From contig NZ_CP083950.1 of NCBI RefSeq assembly GCF_006439395.2, forward strand, positions 5,693,001-5,757,000: 64,000 nt of DNA. Direction: 5' to 3'. Source of the DNA: Mesorhizobium sp. B4-1-4. Lineage in GTDB: Bacteria; Pseudomonadota; Alphaproteobacteria; Rhizobiales; Rhizobiaceae. The position numbers and the translations under genes were made by a program. Below the pieces are notes generated by a model. The model did not search any database and had not been told where the DNA came from. It saw only the letters and a program-made list of their open reading frames with translations. Shown here in pieces: positions 26,768 through 34,659 of this stretch (positions within the stretch are counted from its first letter, which is position 1; each line of letters begins with the position of its first letter).

Positions 26768-26824
26768 GCCGATCCCTTTTTTGTGCTGCCCAATCCATAT
26801 CCGCAAACGATGGCAAGGCGAAGC

Positions 26825-26842
26825 TATTTCAGGCTTGAAATA
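26825..26842. promoter_or_regulatory. Palindromic MarR-type operator in the HpcH/monooxygenase divergent promoter
   Basis: TATTTCAGGCTTGAAATA has perfect 7-base arms (TATTTCA and TGAAATA) around GGCT. It lies in the 122-base gap between two divergent genes and could control both. Its core TTTCAGGCTTGAAA is the closest to a consensus among four related sites here. Confidence 0.68.
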
Positions 26843-26889
26843 TTTTCGCGCGGGCCTAGCGTGTGGTCTCCCGCCGCGAGTTTCCCGAG

Positions 26890-27981
26890 ATGACCAAAGC
26901 CCATCCCTTGCACGGCCAAAACAAACTGAAGCTCGGCGTCTTCTCGACCAACGCCGATGGCGGCCTTGCCATCACCGATGTGCCGGAGCGTTGGACGGCA
27001 AGCTGGCAGGACAATCTGACCGCGGCCCAGATCGCCGACCGCGCCGGGCTCGAGTTCCTGCTGCCGATCGCGCGCTGGCGCGGTTTTGGCGGCCGCAACA
27101 AGGTGCGCGAATGGTCATTCGAAACCTTCACCTGGGCGGCGGCTCTTGCCGCGGCCACCGAGCAGATCGGCCTGTTCATGACCGTGCACGTGCCGCTGGT
27201 GCATCCGCTTTATGCCGCCAAGGCGCTGGCGACGGTCGACCATATCAGTGGGGGCCGAGCCGGCCTCAATATCGTCTGCGGCTGGAACCCGAAGGAATTC
27301 GGCATGTTCGGCACGCCGCTCGTGGAAAAGGGTTACGAGCAGGCAGCGGAATGGATTGAGATCCTGAAGCGGCTTTATGCATCGAGCGAGCCGCTCGACT
27401 ATGAAGGCGTCTACTATCGCCTGAAGGAAGCGGTCAGCCGACCGGCCAGCCTGCAGGTTCCGCGCCCGGTGACCATGAATGCCGCTTTCGGCGGCCCGGG
27501 CCGCGATTTCGCCGCCGCCCATTGCGACTATTTGTTCACGACCTTTTCCGAGATGGGCGATGCCGGCAAGCATGTCGCCGACATTCGTGAACGGGCCGGC
27601 AAGGTCGGCCGTGATGTCGGCGTCTACACCGTGGCGCATGTCGTCTGCCGCCCGACCATGGAGGAGGCGCAGGCCTACTATAACAGATATGCGGTGACGA
27701 TGGCCGACCATGACGCGGTCGATGCTCACATGGCTGGCAAGAAGGAATTCTCGCGGTCACATGACGCGCATGCCTATGACCGCTACCGACAGCGCTTCGC
27801 CGGCGGCGCCGGCACCTATCCGCTGGTCGGAACCCCGGATTCAATCGCTTCCGAGATGGCCGCCATTGCCGGGCATGGGTACCAGGGCATCGCGCTGTCC
27901 TTCGTCAACTACACGCAGGAGCTGCCCTATTTCTGCGATCACGTGCTGCCGCTGCTGAGGCGGGCCGGACTTCGCGAATAG
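26890..27981 (+). CDS. LLM-class flavin-dependent monooxygenase (RutA/SsuD-like)
   Basis: This 363-residue enzyme is of the bacterial luciferase-like family. It has KLGVFSTNADGG, WRGFGGRNKVREWSFETFTW, MTVHVPLVHPLYAAKALATV, the typical DHISGGRAGLNIVCGWNPKE and the late GTPDSIASEMAAIAGHG block. The pattern resembles RutA and alkanesulfonate-type monooxygenases, which use FMNH2 supplied by a separate reductase. A GTG nine codons upstream is possible, but the ATG at 26890 is preferred. It diverges from an HpcH aldolase with a shared operator, which points to a joint catabolic role. Confidence 0.87.
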   Translation: MTKAHPLHGQNKLKLGVFSTNADGGLAITDVPERWTASWQDNLTAAQIADRAGLEFLLPIARWRGFGGRNKVREWSFETFTWAAALAAATEQIGLFMTVHVPLVHPLYAAKALATVDHISGGRAGLNIVCGWNPKEFGMFGTPLVEKGYEQAAEWIEILKRLYASSEPLDYEGVYYRLKEAVSRPASLQVPRPVTMNAAFGGPGRDFAAAHCDYLFTTFSEMGDAGKHVADIRERAGKVGRDVGVYTVAHVVCRPTMEEAQAYYNRYAVTMADHDAVDAHMAGKKEFSRSHDAHAYDRYRQRFAGGAGTYPLVGTPDSIASEMAAIAGHGYQGIALSFVNYTQELPYFCDHVLPLLRRAGLRE

Positions 27982-28001
27982 CAGCGATGCTTCCCCAACT
28001 T

Positions 28002-28183
28002 CGTCATCCCTGCGCGGAGCAGGAGCGAAGCTCCGTCGCGGAGACCCTGGGATCCATGCCGCGATCTTGGCCATGGAGTGCAGCGGAGGAGAATTCTGGG
28101 CCGCTGCAACGCTTTGATTTCACGGAATGGATCCCGGGGTCTGTGCTGCGTCGCTGCGCTCCTTGCTTCGCCCCAGGATGACG
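28002..28183. repeat. Intergenic palindromic repeat, family A, copy 2
   Basis: The element runs from CGTCATCCCTGCGCGGAGC through GACCCTGGGATCCATGCC to GGATCCCGGGGTCTGTGC and ends GGATGACG. It repeats the end and core blocks of the element at 21335-21513 with a different central spacer. It again lies between convergent gene ends (flavin monooxygenase and RidA). Confidence 0.8.
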
Positions 28184-28196
28184 AAGCGATAGGCGG

Positions 28197-28595
28197 TTAC
28201 TCCGGGATAACGGCGGTTGCCTGGATTTCTATCTTGGCGCGATCCTCGACCAGAGCCATCACCTGCATGGCGGCCATTGCCGGAAAATGCCGGCCGATCA
28301 CCGCGCGATAGGCTTCGCCTAGCCCTTTGAGGTTGGCCAGATACTCGGCCTTGTCGGTGAAATACCAAGTCATCGAGGTGATGTGTTGTGGGCCAGCGCC
28401 AGCCTCGGCCAGTACCGCCACGACGTTTTCCAGCGTCTGCCGCACCTGGCCGACGAAGTCGTCCGTCTCGAACTGGCATTGCCTGTTCCAACCGACCTGT
28501 CCACCGACGAAGACGAGACGCCCGCGCGCGGCCACGCCATTGGCGTAGCCGACCGGTTTTGCCCAGCCTTCCGGCTGCAGGATCTCGTGCATTTC
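28197..28595 (-). CDS. RidA/YjgF-family enamine/imine deaminase
   Basis: This 132-residue protein has the RidA fold: GYANGVAARGRLVFVGGQVGW, FVGQVRQTLENVVAVLAEAGA (seen as TLENVVAVLAEAG), YLANLKGLGEAYRAVIG, and AMAAMQVMALVEDRAKIEIQ (AMQVMALVEDRAKIEI) where the catalytic Arg is usually found. RidA proteins hydrolyse reactive imines and release ammonia. The Azoarcus 2-aminobenzoate cluster encodes such a protein, described at the time as a translation-inhibitor homologue. It is the last gene of the leftward 2-aminobenzoyl-CoA-type operon. The ATG at 28595 follows GGAGAG. Confidence 0.88.
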   Translation of the reverse strand, partial: EMHEILQPEGWAKPVGYANGVAARGRLVFVGGQVGWNRQCQFETDDFVGQVRQTLENVVAVLAEAGAGPQHITSMTWYFTDKAEYLANLKGLGEAYRAVIGRHFPAMAAMQVMALVEDRAKIEIQATAVIPE

Positions 28596-28669
28596 AACTC
28601 TCCGTCTATCCAATATCGGTCCGCAATATCAGCGTTCGCAAACAATCCAGTCCGTCGACGCGACCTGTC

Positions 28670-29817
28670 TCAGGCCGCGCCCATCACTTGCCGCGCGATC
28701 ACTACTTTCTGTACGTCGGATGCACCCTCGTAGATGCGCAGCGCGCGGATCTCGCGATACAGGCTCTCGACGATATGGCCCTTGCGCACGCCGTCGCCGC
28801 CATGCAACTGCACCGCCTTGTCGATCACCTCCTGCGCCTTGTCGGTGGCGAACAGCTTGGCCATCGCCGCCTCGCGCGTTACCCGCGCGGCGCCCATGTC
28901 CTTGGTCCAGGCAGCGCGGTAGACCAGAAGCGCCGCGGCATCGACGTCGAGCGCCATGTCGGCGACATGACCTTGCACCATCTGCAGCTCGGCCATCGGC
29001 GCACCGAACAGCTTGCGCTCGGCTACCCGTTTGATGCTCTCGTCCAGCGCGCGGCGGGCGAAGCCGAGTGCTGCCGCGCCGACCGTCGAGCGGAACACGT
29101 CCAGCACCGACATGGCGATGCGGAACCCATCGCCAGGCTTGCCGATCAGCGACGAAGCAGGCAACCGTACCTGGTCGAAGGAAAGCCGCGCCAGCGGATG
29201 CGGCGCGATCACTTCCAGCCGCTCGGCAATGCCAAGCCCCTTGGCGTCGCCCGGCACGAGGAAGGCGGAAAGCCCCTTGGCGCCCGGCGCCTCGCCGGTG
29301 CGGGCGAAGACGACGTAGAGATCGGCTATGCCGCCATTGGAGATCCAGGTCTTCTCGCCGGTGAGAACATAATCATCGTCATCGCGGGTCGCCGTCATCT
29401 CGGTATTGGCGACATCGGATCCCGAGCGCGGCTCCGACAGGGCGAAGGCGGATATCGCCTTGCCGGCGCGTGTCTTTGCCAGCCATCGCTGCTGTTCCGG
29501 GGTGCCGAACAGGCTGAGCGCCCCAGTGCCGAGCCCCTGCATGGCGAAGGCGAAATCGGCGAGTCCGTCATGGCGCGCCAGCGTATCGCGGGTGATGCAC
29601 AGCGCACGCACGTCGAGAGGGCCGGGATTGTCGGTGTCGAGCGCCGTCGGCTGCAGCCAGCCGTCCTTGCCGAGCCTGGCCACCAACTCGCGACAGGCCG
29701 CATCGACATCGTGATGATCGACGGGGAGGTTTTTGCGCACCAGAGTTCGAGGCGTTCGGCGAGTTCGCGATGGCGGTCTTCGAAGAAGGGCCAGTTGAGG
29801 AAGGAACGGTCAGGCAT
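28670..29817 (-). pseudogene. Acyl-CoA dehydrogenase with a frameshift near its N-terminus
   Basis: This gene encodes an FAD acyl-CoA dehydrogenase of a beta-oxidation-like path. Motifs include FALSEPRSGSDVANTE, GEKTWISNGGIAD, and the C-terminal LHGGDGVRKGHIVESLYREIRALRIYEGASD (in parts). The main frame starts only at a GTG at 29740. Upstream, a second frame from the ATG at 29817 (behind GCGGAGG) reads PDRSFLNWPFFEDRHRELAERLELW, which is in parts the expected start of this family. The two frames join at about 29740, where CTCTGGTGCG lacks one G. Restoring it gives 382 residues, the normal family length. Either the gene is disrupted, or a base is missing in the assembly. Translation from the GTG would still make most of the protein. 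Confidence 0.82.
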
Positions 29818-29856
29818 TTCGGCCTCCGCGATGTTGCGGGCCTTGCGCCCTACGGT

Positions 29857-30012
29857 GCCCCCCTCTGTCCTGCCGGACATCTCCCCCACTAGGGGGGAGA
29901 TTGGACGTCATCTCTGCTTTCGCCAATCTCCAGCGTTGCAAAGAAGGCGCCGCAGCCGAAGCTGCCAATCTCCCCCCAAGTGGGGGAGATGTCCGGCAGG
30001 ACAGAGGGGGGC
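29857..30012. repeat. MITE-like inverted repeat, family B, copy 1 (156 bp)
   Basis: The left end, CCCCCCTCTGTCCTGCCGGA continuing to CATCTCCCCC, is repeated in reverse complement at the right end (from CCAATCTCCC at 29965 to 30012). Arms are about 48 bases. A second copy of exactly the same length, 42518-42673, is in the opposite orientation. It sits inside the catabolic operon between the dehydrogenase and hydratase genes. No gene is encoded; open frames in it are artefacts. Confidence 0.88.
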
Positions 30013-30048
30013 GCTGTCCCGCCAACGTCTCCTTTGAAACGAGCATCC

Positions 30049-30861
30049 TCAATTCCCCTCGAACACTGGCTTTCGCTTGTCGACGAAAGCCCGATACGCC
30101 CGCTCGAAATCGTGCGTCTGCATGCAGATCGCCTGCGCCTGCGCTTCCGCCTCGATCGCCTGGTCGAGACCCATCGACCATTCCTGGTTCAATTGCGTTT
30201 TGGTGATGCCGTGGGCGAAGGTCGGGCCGGAGACGATGCGTGCCGCCATGTCGAGCGCGTCGGTTTCCAGCGCCGCGGCATCGACGAGCCTGTTGTAGAA
30301 CCCCCAGCGCTCGCCTTCGGCGGCCGTCATGGTGCGGCCGGTGTAGAGCAGTTCGGCGGCACGGCCTTGGCCGATGATGCGCGGCAGGATCGCGCAGGCG
30401 CCCATATCGCAACCGGCAAGGCCGACACGGGTGAACAGGAACGCGGTCTTGGCTTCCGGCGTGGCGATGCGGATGTCGGAGCTCATGGCGATGATGGCGC
30501 CGGCGCCGACCGCCACGCCATCGACCGCCGCGATGATCGGCTTGCCGCAATTCAGCATCGCCTTGACGAAATCGCCGGTCATGCGGGTGAAGGCGAGCAG
30601 TTCCTTCATGTCCATCCTGACCAGCGGGCCGATAATGTCGTGGACGTCGCCGCCCGAGCAGAAATTGCCGCCATTGGGCAGGAACACCACGGCGTCGACG
30701 TCGTCGGCGTAGACGAGGTCGCGGAACGTGTCGCGAAGTTCGGCATAGCTGTCGAAGGTCAGCGGATTCTTGCGCTCGGGACGGTCAAGCCTGACCTTCG
30801 CGATCCTGCCTTCGACCTGCCATAGGAAATGCTGCGGCTTGAGGCCTGCCATTTTGGTCAT
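30049..30861 (-). CDS. Enoyl-CoA hydratase/isomerase family protein
   Basis: This 270-residue crotonase-fold enzyme has the oxyanion-hole segments GGNFCSGGDVHDI and DGVAVGAGAIIAMSSDIRIA, and FLFTRVGLAGCDMGACAILPR. The usual catalytic Glu positions are replaced by Cys/Asp-type residues (GLAGCDMG), as in several ring-processing crotonases rather than simple hydratases. It would act after ring dearomatisation, hydrating or hydrolysing the alicyclic CoA ester. The ATG overlaps the MarR stop, so the genes are coupled. It is followed by the family B repeat and the dehydrogenase. Confidence 0.88.
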   Translation of the reverse strand: MTKMAGLKPQHFLWQVEGRIAKVRLDRPERKNPLTFDSYAELRDTFRDLVYADDVDAVVFLPNGGNFCSGGDVHDIIGPLVRMDMKELLAFTRMTGDFVKAMLNCGKPIIAAVDGVAVGAGAIIAMSSDIRIATPEAKTAFLFTRVGLAGCDMGACAILPRIIGQGRAAELLYTGRTMTAAEGERWGFYNRLVDAAALETDALDMAARIVSGPTFAHGITKTQLNQEWSMGLDQAIEAEAQAQAICMQTHDFERAYRAFVDKRKPVFEGN

Positions 30862-31328
30862 TCGCGTCCCTCCCAGTTGCTGCGGAACGAGGTCAGAATG
30901 CCTGTCAGCCGGCGTGCATCCTCTTCACTGACCTTGCCCAGCAATTCACCGATCCAACCCTCATGCGCCGCGGCGATGGTGGCGAAGGCCTTGGAGCCCT
31001 CCTCGGTCAGCCGCACCATCGAGGTTCGCCGGTCGCCATTGCGGCGGGCGCGGGTAACAAGTCCCTCCGACACGAGCCGATCGACGATGCCGGTGACATT
31101 GCCGTTGGACACCAGCAGGAAACGCGAAAGATCGCTCATCAGCATGCCTTCGGGCGCGCGATAGAGTGCCGCCATCACGTCGAAGCGGGGCAGCGTCGTA
31201 TCGAACTCCTTCTTCAGCCGCTCGCGCAGTTCGGCCTCGATCGTGCGCGAGGCGCGCAGCAGCCTGATCCACAGCCGCAGCCGGTCCTTGCCGGGTCCCG
31301 ATGGCGCGGGCAGGGGGCCGGCTACCAT
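30858..31328 (-). CDS. MarR-family transcriptional regulator
   Basis: This 156-residue protein has the MarR winged helix at residues 45-110: TLPRFDVMAALYRAPEGMLMSDLSRFLLV in parts, the recognition helix around SNGNVTGIVDRLVSEGLV, and the wing ARRNGDRRTSMVRLTEEG. Its ATG overlaps the SDR stop (ATGGTAG), and its own stop overlaps the hydratase start. A MarR regulator is part of the Azoarcus 2-aminobenzoate cluster. It is the leading candidate to bind the palindromes at 34601-34618 and related sites, probably sensing an aryl-CoA or aryl acid. Confidence 0.9.
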   Translation of the reverse strand: MVAGPLPAPSGPGKDRLRLWIRLLRASRTIEAELRERLKKEFDTTLPRFDVMAALYRAPEGMLMSDLSRFLLVSNGNVTGIVDRLVSEGLVTRARRNGDRRTSMVRLTEEGSKAFATIAAAHEGWIGELLGKVSEEDARRLTGILTSFRSNWEGRE

Positions 31329-32080
31329 GTTTCGCCTCCTGAGATGGAAATGGTCTGTCCGGTGATCGATGCCGCCGCATCGTCGCACAACCACAACACC
31401 GAGGCGGCAATCTCCTGCGGCTGGATGAAGCGGCCTTGCGGGTTGGTCGAGACGAGGCTCGATCGTGCCTCGCCGGCCGAGCGGCCGGTCTTTTCGACAA
31501 TGCGCTGGATGGACTCCTCCAACATCTCCGTTTCGACAAAGCCTGGGCAAACCGCGTTCACGGTGACGCCGGACTTCGCCGCCTCGGCGGCGAGCGCCCG
31601 CATCAAACCGACGACGCCATGCTTGGCGGCGACATAAGGCGCGACATAGGCGTAGCCTTTCAGCCCTGCCGTCGAAGCGATGAAGACGATCCGGCCCGCC
31701 TTGCGCGCGGCCATGCCGGCCAGCGCCGGTTTCACCGTCAGGAAGGCGCCGGTCAGGTTGACGTCGAGCGTCCGCTGCCAGTCGGCAAGCGTGGTCTTGT
31801 GCGCCGGCGTGCTGCCGGCCATGCCGGCATTGGCAACGACGATGTCGAAGGGCCCGCGCGCGGCTTCCGCTGTCTGGTAAAGCGATGCCATCGCCGCCGC
31901 ATCGGTGACGTCGGCGGCGATGCCGAAAATGCGATCGCTTTCGCTGGCCACCCTGGCAAGTTCGGCTTCGCGCCGGCCGCAGATGGTCACGTCGATGCCC
32001 GCACCCGCAAGCGCCAGCGCGATGGCCCGGCCAACGCCGGAGCCGCCACCGGTGACCAGCGCATGCTTGCCGGCGATCAT
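31322..32080 (-). CDS. SDR-family oxidoreductase (3-hydroxyacyl-CoA dehydrogenase-like)
   Basis: This 252-residue short-chain dehydrogenase has the dinucleotide motif TGGGSGVGRAIALALAGAG, the NAG strand (VVANAGMAG), and a catalytic Ser-Tyr-Lys set visible as IASTAGLKGYAYVAPYVAAKHG (the YVAAK unit). The C-terminal ISISGGETW is usual. The start at 32080 follows GAGGACGGG; an earlier ATG 10 codons upstream lacks family similarity. In this operon it would oxidise a hydroxy intermediate of the beta-oxidation-like ring degradation. Confidence 0.9.
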   Translation of the reverse strand: MIAGKHALVTGGGSGVGRAIALALAGAGIDVTICGRREAELARVASESDRIFGIAADVTDAAAMASLYQTAEAARGPFDIVVANAGMAGSTPAHKTTLADWQRTLDVNLTGAFLTVKPALAGMAARKAGRIVFIASTAGLKGYAYVAPYVAAKHGVVGLMRALAAEAAKSGVTVNAVCPGFVETEMLEESIQRIVEKTGRSAGEARSSLVSTNPQGRFIQPQEIAASVLWLCDDAAASITGQTISISGGETW

Positions 32081-32109
32081 GCGCCCGTCCTCGAAACATC
32101 GCGCTGCCA

Positions 32110-32228
32110 CTCACCCTTACCCTCTCCCCGTGAAGAACGGGGAGAGGGGGTCGCCAGCGCCGGAACTTGACCCTTCTCCCCGTTTTCCACGGGGAGAAGG
32201 TGCCGGCAGGCGGATGAGGGGCGGCGCC
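32110..32228. repeat. Intergenic inverted repeat, family C, copy 2
   Basis: The right part, CCTTCTCCCCGTTTTCCACG followed by GGGAGAAGGTGCCGGCAGGC and ending GGCGCC at 32223-32228, matches the left arm of the element at 76-257. The left part repeats CCTCTCCCCG and CGGGGAGAGG. It lies inside the catabolic operon between the fused flavoenzyme and SDR genes, so it is transcribed. Confidence 0.75.
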
Positions 32229-32249
32229 AACTTGGAAAACGTGAAGCAC

Positions 32250-34544
32250 TCATACTTTGAGCCCCGCGGCGGCATCGCGCTCGGCCAGCCGGTAGAGCTG
32301 GTCGCGCCCGGGCAGATAGGGATCCGGCCATTTCACGCCACGGTCGCCGAGCGTCACCGCCGCATGCAGCGTCCAATAGGGATCGGCAAGATGCGGCCGG
32401 GCCAGCGCCACCAGGTCGGCGCGGCCGGCCATCAGGATCGAGTTGACATGATCCGGTTCATAGATGTTACCGACCGCCATCGTCGCCATGCCGACCTCGT
32501 TGCGGATGCGGTCGGAAAACGGCGTCTGGAACATGCGGCCGTACACCGGCTTCGCCAACACCGAGGTCTGGCCGGCCGAGACGTCGCAGATGTCGACGCC
32601 GGCCTCATGCAGCAGCCGCGCGATCTCGACCGCGTCGGCGGGCGTCACGCCTTCGATGCCGACCCAGTCATTGGCCGAAATGCGCATCGAGATCGGCTTT
32701 TCCGCTGGCCAGGCGGCGCGCACCGCGTGGAAGATTTCGAGGGGATAGCGCATGCGATTCTCCAGCGAACCGCCATATTCATCCGTGCGCCGGTTGGTGA
32801 CCGGAGTGATGAAGGATGATAGGAGATAGCCATGCGCGGCATGGATCTCCAGCATGTCGAAGCCGCAACGATGCGCCATCTCGGCGGAGCCCACGAACTG
32901 CTCGCGCACCCTGTCCATGTCGGAACGGTCCATCGCCTTCGGCACCTGATTCCCAGGCGACCACGCCACTGCCGAGGCCGCCATCACAGGCCAGTTGCCG
33001 GAGGTCAGCGGCACGTCAGTGCCTTCCCAGCCGACACGGGTCGAACCCTTGGCGCCGGAATGGCCGATCTGCGCGCAGATCTTCGCCTCCGTCTCGGTAT
33101 GGACGAAATCGACCAGCCGCTTCCAGGCTACCTCGTGCTCGGGCGTGTAGAAGCCGGGACAGCCGGGCGTGATGCGCCCTTCCGGACTGACGCAGGTCAT
33201 CTCAATATAGACGAGGCCAGCGCCGCCCTTGGCCCGCTCGGCATAGTGGGTGAAGTGCCAGTCTGTCGGGCAGCCGTCGACGGCCCTGTACTGCGCCATC
33301 GGCGAGACGACGACGCGGTTGTTAAGCCGCATGTCGCGCAGCTTGAATGGCGCGAACATCGGCGCGCGGCGCAGCCTGTTGCCGCCGGCGCCTGCCTGGC
33401 GCTGGAACCATTCTTCGGCGCCGCCCAGCCATTCGGCATCGCGCAGCCGCAAATTCTCGTGGCTGATGCGTTGCGAACGGGTCAGCAGCGAATAGTTGAA
33501 CTGCACCGGATCGAGGCCGAGATAGCGCTCGACCTCCTCGAACCATTCGAGCGAATTGCGCGCCGCCGATTGCAGCTTCAGCACCTCGGTGCGGCGGGCA
33601 TCCTCATATTTGCGGAACGCGGCATCGAGGTCCGGCTCGGTTTCGACATACTCGGCCAGCGCCACCGCGCTTTCCAGCGCCAGCTTGGTGCCGGAGCCTA
33701 TCGAGAAATGGGCCGAGGCGGCCGCGTCGCCCATCAGCGCCAGGTTCTTGTAGGACCAGCGCTCGCACAACACACGCGGGAAATTGATCCAGGCCGAACC
33801 CCTGATGTGGTTGGCGTTGGTCATCAGCGCATGGCCGCCGAGATGCTTTTCGAAGATGCGCTCGCAGACGGCGATGGACTCCTGCTGCGTCATCGCGCCG
33901 AAGCCGAAGGCAGCCCAGGTCTGTTCGCTGCACTCGACGATGAAAGTCGCCGTGTCGCTGTCGAACTGGTAGGCATGCGCCCACACCCAGCCATGCTCGG
34001 TCTTCTCGAAGATGAAGGTGAAGGCGTCGTCGAATTTCTGGTTGGTGCCCAGCCAGACGAACTTGCATTTGCGGGTGTCGATGTCGGGCTTGAAGACATC
34101 GACGAAAGTGTTGCGTGCCTTGGAATTCAGCCCGTCGGCGGCGACGACCAGATCATGCGTCTCCATATAGGGACGGGGATCGCCGATATCGGTCTCGAAC
34201 ATCAGCTTGACGCCGAGTTCCCGCGCGCGGCGTTGCAGCAGGATGAGCAGCCGCTTGCGGCCGATGCCGCAGAAACCGTGGCCTGACGAGACCGTGCGCA
34301 CGCCGTCATGGATGACGGCAATGTCGTCCCAATAGGCAAAATGCTTCTTGATCCACACGGCGCTGACCGGATCGTTCTTGGCCAGGTTGTCGAGCGTTTC
34401 GGCCGATAGCACCACGCCCCAGCCGAACGTATCGTCCGGCCGGTTGCGCTCGAACACGGTCACATCGTGCCCGGCGTCCCTGAGCTTCATCGAAATGGCA
34501 AAGTAGAGGCCGGCTGGTCCGCCGCCGAGAACCGCAACCTTCAT
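32250..34544 (-). CDS. 2-aminobenzoyl-CoA monooxygenase/reductase-type fused flavoprotein (also annotated salicylyl-CoA 5-hydroxylase)
   Basis: This 764-residue enzyme has two flavin domains. Residues 1-380 form an aromatic-ring FAD hydroxylase with LGGGPAGLYFAISMK, GWGVVLSAETL and GDAAASAHFSIGSGTKLA. Residues about 395-760 form an old-yellow-enzyme domain with MFAPFKLRDMRLNNRVVVSP, GHSGAKGSTR, EIHAAHGYLLSSFITP and NRRTDEYGGS. This fusion is the hallmark of the Azoarcus enzyme that hydroxylates and then reduces 2-aminobenzoyl-CoA, an 87-kDa protein by report; related fusions act on salicylyl-CoA. The neighbours (RidA, beta-oxidation enzymes, MarR) favour 2-aminobenzoyl-CoA. A candidate operator lies 57 bases upstream of the start. 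Confidence 0.9.
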   Translation of the reverse strand: MKVAVLGGGPAGLYFAISMKLRDAGHDVTVFERNRPDDTFGWGVVLSAETLDNLAKNDPVSAVWIKKHFAYWDDIAVIHDGVRTVSSGHGFCGIGRKRLLILLQRRARELGVKLMFETDIGDPRPYMETHDLVVAADGLNSKARNTFVDVFKPDIDTRKCKFVWLGTNQKFDDAFTFIFEKTEHGWVWAHAYQFDSDTATFIVECSEQTWAAFGFGAMTQQESIAVCERIFEKHLGGHALMTNANHIRGSAWINFPRVLCERWSYKNLALMGDAAASAHFSIGSGTKLALESAVALAEYVETEPDLDAAFRKYEDARRTEVLKLQSAARNSLEWFEEVERYLGLDPVQFNYSLLTRSQRISHENLRLRDAEWLGGAEEWFQRQAGAGGNRLRRAPMFAPFKLRDMRLNNRVVVSPMAQYRAVDGCPTDWHFTHYAERAKGGAGLVYIEMTCVSPEGRITPGCPGFYTPEHEVAWKRLVDFVHTETEAKICAQIGHSGAKGSTRVGWEGTDVPLTSGNWPVMAASAVAWSPGNQVPKAMDRSDMDRVREQFVGSAEMAHRCGFDMLEIHAAHGYLLSSFITPVTNRRTDEYGGSLENRMRYPLEIFHAVRAAWPAEKPISMRISANDWVGIEGVTPADAVEIARLLHEAGVDICDVSAGQTSVLAKPVYGRMFQTPFSDRIRNEVGMATMAVGNIYEPDHVNSILMAGRADLVALARPHLADPYWTLHAAVTLGDRGVKWPDPYLPGRDQLYRLAERDAAAGLKV

Positions 34545-34600
34545 CCGTGCGATCTCCTCTTCGCTTTTTTGCTAGCCTGAATATCGCGCTTGAAGCTAGA

Positions 34601-34618
34601 TATTTCAAGCTTAAAATT
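34601..34618. promoter_or_regulatory. Palindromic MarR-type operator upstream of the aryl-CoA monooxygenase/reductase
   Basis: TATTTCAAGCTTAAAATT is an imperfect palindrome centred on AAGCTT, located between the monooxygenase/reductase start (34544) and the upstream ABC ATPase end (34660). It matches the site at 26825-26842 in 14 of 18 positions. It marks a likely separate promoter for the catabolic genes downstream of the transporter. Confidence 0.62.
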
Positions 34619-34659
34619 TCATATCGAAACGACCGGACCTTTGTGCGCCTCGATGCCTT

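Noticed and set aside
28388..30037. Long plus-strand open frame opposite RidA and acyl-CoA dehydrogenase
   Set aside because: It is antisense to recognised genes and crosses a repeat element. No homology features are seen.
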